From an uncultured Alphaproteobacteria bacterium (GTDB lineage: Bacteria; Pseudomonadota; Alphaproteobacteria; CAKMZR01), in the NCBI GenBank assembly GCA_929200455.1, contig CAKMZR010000043.1, forward strand, positions 1,289 to 10,988: a stretch of DNA of 9,700 bases, read 5' to 3'. Under the pieces are notes generated by a model, which did no database searches, was not told the origin of the DNA, and saw only the letters and a program-made list of their open reading frames with translations. The first letter of the stretch is position 1. Every line of letters begins with the position of its first letter. This document shows, piece after piece, positions 6,055 to 9,700 of this stretch. Made by a program: the position numbers and the translations under genes.

Positions 6055-9000
6055 TCAAGACGGAGGCACCACAGCCAGTTTCTTCAGCTCCACATTCAGA
6101 CCCAAAGAACGCAACTCCTTCACCAACACATTAAAGGACTCAGGAATCCCAGGATTGCAAGAAGTCTCTCCGCGAATCAAAGACTCGTACATGTTCGTAC
6201 GTCCCGTCACATCATCCGATTTCACCGTCAATATCTCTTGGAGCGTATAAGCCGCACCATAACCCTCAAGAGCCCACACCTCCATCTCTCCAAAACGCTG
6301 TCCACCAAAGTGCGCCTTGCCCCCAAGAGGCTGCTGAGTCACAAGACTGTACGGACCTATCGAACGGGCATGAATCTTATCGTCAACCAAATGATTAAGA
6401 CGCATCATATAAATCACACCCACCGTCACCCGGTTGTCAAAATACTCACCCGTACGACCGTCAATCAAACGCTCTTGACCGCTACGACTAAAACCAGCCT
6501 CCTCCAACAACTCATTAATACGTTCCTCAGGAACGCCGTCAAATACAGGTGAACTCAAAGGAACACCCTCGCGCAAGCCATCGCCTATCGACATCACACT
6601 CTCTTCCCCAAGTTCCTCAAAACTCTCCTTGCCAAAACGACGTGCATCCCCTCCATAAATCGACGACAAATAACCCCGCAACAAAACCCCATCGTCCTTG
6701 TGCAAAGAATCCACCATCTTCGCTATCTTCATGCCCATACCTTTCGCCGCCCATCCCAAGTGAGTCTCCAGAATCTGTCCTATGTTCATCCGACTCGGCA
6801 CACCCAGCGGATTCAACACAATATCCACAGGATAGCCGTCTTCAAGAAAAGGCATGTCCTCTACCGGCATAATCGCAGAAACCACACCCTTGTTCCCGTG
6901 ACGTCCCGCCATCTTGTCTCCAGGCTGCAACTTACGACGCATCGCCACAAAAACTTTCACCATCTTCATCACACCAGGAAGCAAATCCTCTCCACCCTGC
7001 AACTTCTCTACCTTGTTGTTAAAGTACGCACTCACCCGACCCTCTTCCTCTTCATACGCCCTGAAAAGCTTCTCTATACTCTCATTCACACCCTCTTCCA
7101 CCACCACAAGCTCTTTCAAACGCGTAAAAGACATCTCCTCAATCATCCCGGAATCCAAGACTGTCCCCACCTTCAATCCATCCGACTCTTTCGCCAAGGT
7201 CGCTCCCAAGGCCTTCTTACTCAATCGCTCCTGCAAAGAACGACGCAAAATACCCAAACGAGAATCACGATCACGACCCAGTCGATTAATCTCTTCCTGC
7301 TCTATCACCAAAGAACGCTCGTCTTTGTCTATCCCGCGACGGTTAAAAATCCTCACGTCCACCACCGTACCCCTCTTGCCCGGAGACAACCTCAAAGACG
7401 AATCCTTCACCTCTGAAACCTTCTCCCCAAAAATCGCTCGCAAAAGCTTCTCCTCAGGAGTCATCGGAGATTCACTCTTCGGCGTCACCTTACCCACAAG
7501 AACATCTCCCGCTTCCACCTCCGCCCCTATGTATACCACGCCCGCCTCGTCCAAATTCGCCAGCGATTCACTCGACAAATTCGGAATCTCAGACGTAATC
7601 TGCTCCTCACCAAGTTTCGTGTCACGTGCCATCACCTCAAACTCTTCCACATGCACAGACGTGTATACATCATCAGACACCAAACGCTCAGAAACCAATA
7701 TCGAATCCTCAAAATTATAACCATTCCAAGGCATAAACGCCACCACCACATTCTGACCCAACGCCAACTCTCCGTGCTGCGTAGACGGACCGTCCGCTAT
7801 CACATCACCGCGCTCCAAACGATCCCCCACCTTCACCAAAGGCCGCTGGTGTATACAGGTGTTCTGATTCGACCTCACAAACTTCTTCAACGTGTAAATG
7901 TCTACACGACTCAGACTTTCATCGTCATCTTCGTCAGACTGCACCACGATACGGTTCGCATCCACCTGATCCACTATGCCACCACGTGATGCCACCATCA
8001 CGGCTCGAGAATCTCTCGCAACCTTACCCTCCATACCCGTCCCCACAAGAGGTGCAGACGGACACAACAACGGCACCGCCTGACGCTGCATGTTCGAACC
8101 CATCAAGGCTCGGTTCGCATCATCATTTTCCAAAAACGGAATCAAGGACGCCGCCACAGACACCACCTGCTTTGGCGATACATCCACATAGTCAACCTCA
8201 TCAGGACGACAACTTATCACATCTCCTCCCCTGCGACACAACACAGACTCATCCTGAATCCGATTCCCGGAATCCTTCGTCAATACCGCTTGGGCTATAC
8301 GGTGATTCCCCTCTTCCATCGCACTCATGTACACCACCTCGTCCGTCAATACCCCGTCCTTCACACGACGATACGGCGTGGTAATAAATCCATAATTGTC
8401 GTCCTTCGCATAACATGCCAACGAGTTAATCAAACCAATGTTCGGACCTTCAGGCGTCTCCACAGGACAAATGCGACCATAGTGCGTAGGATGAACATCA
8501 CGTACCTCAAAACCCGCACGCTCCCGCGTAAGACCCCCAGGACCAAAAGCCGAAAGACGACGCTTGTGCGTCACTTCCGCCAGAGGATTCGTCTGATCCA
8601 TAAATTGAGACAGCTGAGAAGACGAGAAAAAATCTCGTATCACACTCGACACAGATTTCGTGTTGATCAAATCTACAGGCATCGCATCCGTACCCTCAAT
8701 CGCAGACACACGCTCTCGCAAAGTACGCTCCATCCACACAAGACCCATCCGAAACTGATTCTCTACCAACTCTCCCACCGCACGCACACGACGGTTGCCC
8801 AAGTTGTCAATATCATCCACATCACCCCGACCGTCACGCAAATCCACAAGACGCTTCACAATCGCCAGAATATCTTCCTTACGCAACGTGCCAAACGTAT
8901 CCGGAACATCCTCGTTCGAAACACCCAACTGCGCATTCATCTTCACACGACCCACCGCAGAAAGATCATAAGTCTCCGCATTAAAAAACATATTCCGATA

Positions 9001-9700
9001 GACAGTCTCCACAGATTCCGCAGTCGGCGGCTCGCCTGGGCGAAGAATACGGTGCACATCTATCAAAGCCGTTTCCCGATTGTAGTTCTTGTCCGCAAGC
9101 AATGTATTCAGAATATAAGGTCCCGCATGTACATTGTCTATGTCCAAAATCTCCAAAACATCAACATGACGTCCCTGCAAAATCTCCAGAAAATCACCAT
9201 CCACCATCCCCCCCGCTTCCCCATAAACCAATCCCGTCTCTTCATCCACCATGTCGCACGCAAGGTACAAACCCGCCAACACATCTTCACCCACAAGAGC
9301 ACGCTCAAACCCATCCTTCTCCAAAGAACGTGCTTGACCCGCAGACATCTCCTTGCCCGCCTCCAAAACCACATCCCCCGTACGCACATCCACAAGATCC
9401 ACACTCATCCGCGTGCCACGCATCTTCTTCAAGTCTACCGGATAACTCCAGCCACCCTTCTCCCTCTTGTACACACGACGCTCGTAAAATATATCCAGAA
9501 TCTCTTCCCGACTCATACCCTCCCTTTGATGAATCATCAAACTGCCAAAATTACCCACAGGCGAATCCGGAGACAACTGCTTCTGCAAACCCTCCATACG
9601 ACCACTGTCAAGACACATCAATAAAGTCGTCACCGGCAACTTACGACGGCGATCCATCCTCACATACACCAAATCACGAACATCAAACTCAAAATCTACC
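6055..9700 (-). CDS. rpoB: DNA-directed RNA polymerase subunit beta (N-terminus outside window)
   Basis: This is the second-largest catalytic subunit of RNA polymerase. The frame is open to the window edge, where it reads VDFEFDVRDLVYVRMDRRRKLP, matching E. coli RpoB from about residue 184. Some 183 residues are therefore missing and 1214 are visible, ending at TGA (6055-6057). No start lies in this window: a TTG near 9672 is internal. Landmarks in order are: an insertion of about 30 residues absent from E. coli (9511-9609), as expected in alphaproteobacteria; the rifampicin region SSSQLSQFMDQTNPLAEVTH (about 8545-8625); HPTHYGRICPVETPEGPNIG; NGYNFEDSIL near 7701-7724, which carries the acidic pair next to the active centre; KVTPK; GDKMAGRHGNKG near 6890-6920, with the two conserved lysines that contact the nascent RNA and NTP; and the C-terminal IGPYSLVTQQPLGGKAHFGG and GRTNMYESLIRG clamp region. 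The C-terminus LNVELKKLAVVPPS is slightly longer than usual. The rpoC start lies 85 bases beyond the stop, so the two are clearly one operon. Confidence 0.99.
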   Translation of the reverse strand, partial: VDFEFDVRDLVYVRMDRRRKLPVTTLLMCLDSGRMEGLQKQLSPDSPVGNFGSLMIHQREGMSREEILDIFYERRVYKREKGGWSYPVDLKKMRGTRMSVDLVDVRTGDVVLEAGKEMSAGQARSLEKDGFERALVGEDVLAGLYLACDMVDEETGLVYGEAGGMVDGDFLEILQGRHVDVLEILDIDNVHAGPYILNTLLADKNYNRETALIDVHRILRPGEPPTAESVETVYRNMFFNAETYDLSAVGRVKMNAQLGVSNEDVPDTFGTLRKEDILAIVKRLVDLRDGRGDVDDIDNLGNRRVRAVGELVENQFRMGLVWMERTLRERVSAIEGTDAMPVDLINTKSVSSVIRDFFSSSQLSQFMDQTNPLAEVTHKRRLSAFGPGGLTRERAGFEVRDVHPTHYGRICPVETPEGPNIGLINSLACYAKDDNYGFITTPYRRVKDGVLTDEVVYMSAMEEGNHRIAQAVLTKDSGNRIQDESVLCRRGGDVISCRPDEVDYVDVSPKQVVSVAASLIPFLENDDANRALMGSNMQRQAVPLLCPSAPLVGTGMEGKVARDSRAVMVASRGGIVDQVDANRIVVQSDEDDDESLSRVDIYTLKKFVRSNQNTCIHQRPLVKVGDRLERGDVIADGPSTQHGELALGQNVVVAFMPWNGYNFEDSILVSERLVSDDVYTSVHVEEFEVMARDTKLGEEQITSEIPNLSSESLANLDEAGVVYIGAEVEAGDVLVGKVTPKSESPMTPEEKLLRAIFGEKVSEVKDSSLRLSPGKRGTVVDVRIFNRRGIDKDERSLVIEQEEINRLGRDRDSRLGILRRSLQERLSKKALGATLAKESDGLKVGTVLDSGMIEEMSFTRLKELVVVEEGVNESIEKLFRAYEEEEGRVSAYFNNKVEKLQGGEDLLPGVMKMVKVFVAMRRKLQPGDKMAGRHGNKGVVSAIMPVEDMPFLEDGYPVDIVLNPLGVPSRMNIGQILETHLGWAAKGMGMKIAKMVDSLHKDDGVLLRGYLSSIYGGDARRFGKESFEELGEESVMSIGDGLREGVPLSSPVFDGVPEERINELLEEAGFSRSGQERLIDGRTGEYFDNRVTVGVIYMMRLNHLVDDKIHARSIGPYSLVTQQPLGGKAHFGGQRFGEMEVWALEGYGAAYTLQEILTVKSDDVTGRTNMYESLIRGETSCNPGIPESFNVLVKELRSLGLNVELKKLAVVPPS

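Noticed and set aside
8290..9624. 444-codon open frame on the plus strand, inside rpoB
   Set aside because: It is antisense to conserved rpoB, with the same low-complexity His/Arg/Thr composition as the other antisense frames and no credible ribosome binding site seen.

Overview
The window holds the 3' part of the RNA polymerase operon, rpoB followed by rpoC. Both are read from the minus strand, so the transcript runs from high to low coordinates. Next comes one gene of unknown function on the same strand, then a short tandem repeat at the left edge. The polymerase subunits look alphaproteobacterial. RpoB has a roughly 30-residue insertion after the DRRRKLP motif that E. coli lacks, and the following EEILDIFYE, GTRMSVDLVD and MDQTNPLAEVTHKRRLS stretches are of the alphaproteobacterial type. 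RpoC carries the matching LTENEYMDAQDDYGDDAFTA and KRLKLMENF segments. I cannot place the organism below class level.

Layout from right to left (direction of transcription): rpoB (9700 to 6055, about the first 183 residues lie outside the window); an 85-base spacer that is very G-rich on the mRNA strand and contains a perfect four-tract G-quadruplex motif just before the rpoC ribosome binding site; rpoC (5969 to 1599, complete, 1456 residues); a 368-base intergenic stretch with diverged copies of the rpoC 3' end, a G-rich block and a good sigma70-type promoter; an uncharacterised 374-residue, highly charged, probably disordered protein (1230 to 106); and a perfect 14-base tandem repeat (34 to 83) after its stop codon.

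RpoB and RpoC together form the catalytic core of RNA polymerase, and every catalytic and zinc-binding signature in the visible parts is intact. The downstream gene is probably transcribed from its own promoter, not only by read-through from rpoBC. It is not rpsL, rpsG or fusA, which often follow rpoC in this class.

No new defence or mobile system is visible. The points worth a second look are the repeated rpoC tail in the intergenic region, the G-quadruplex motif between rpoB and rpoC, the unknown gene with its promoter and possible leader peptide, the 14-base repeat, and a Phe at the position equivalent to E. coli RpoB Leu533 in the rifampicin region. The minus strand is strikingly rich in G and T over rpoBC, which also explains the long antisense reading frames on the plus strand.
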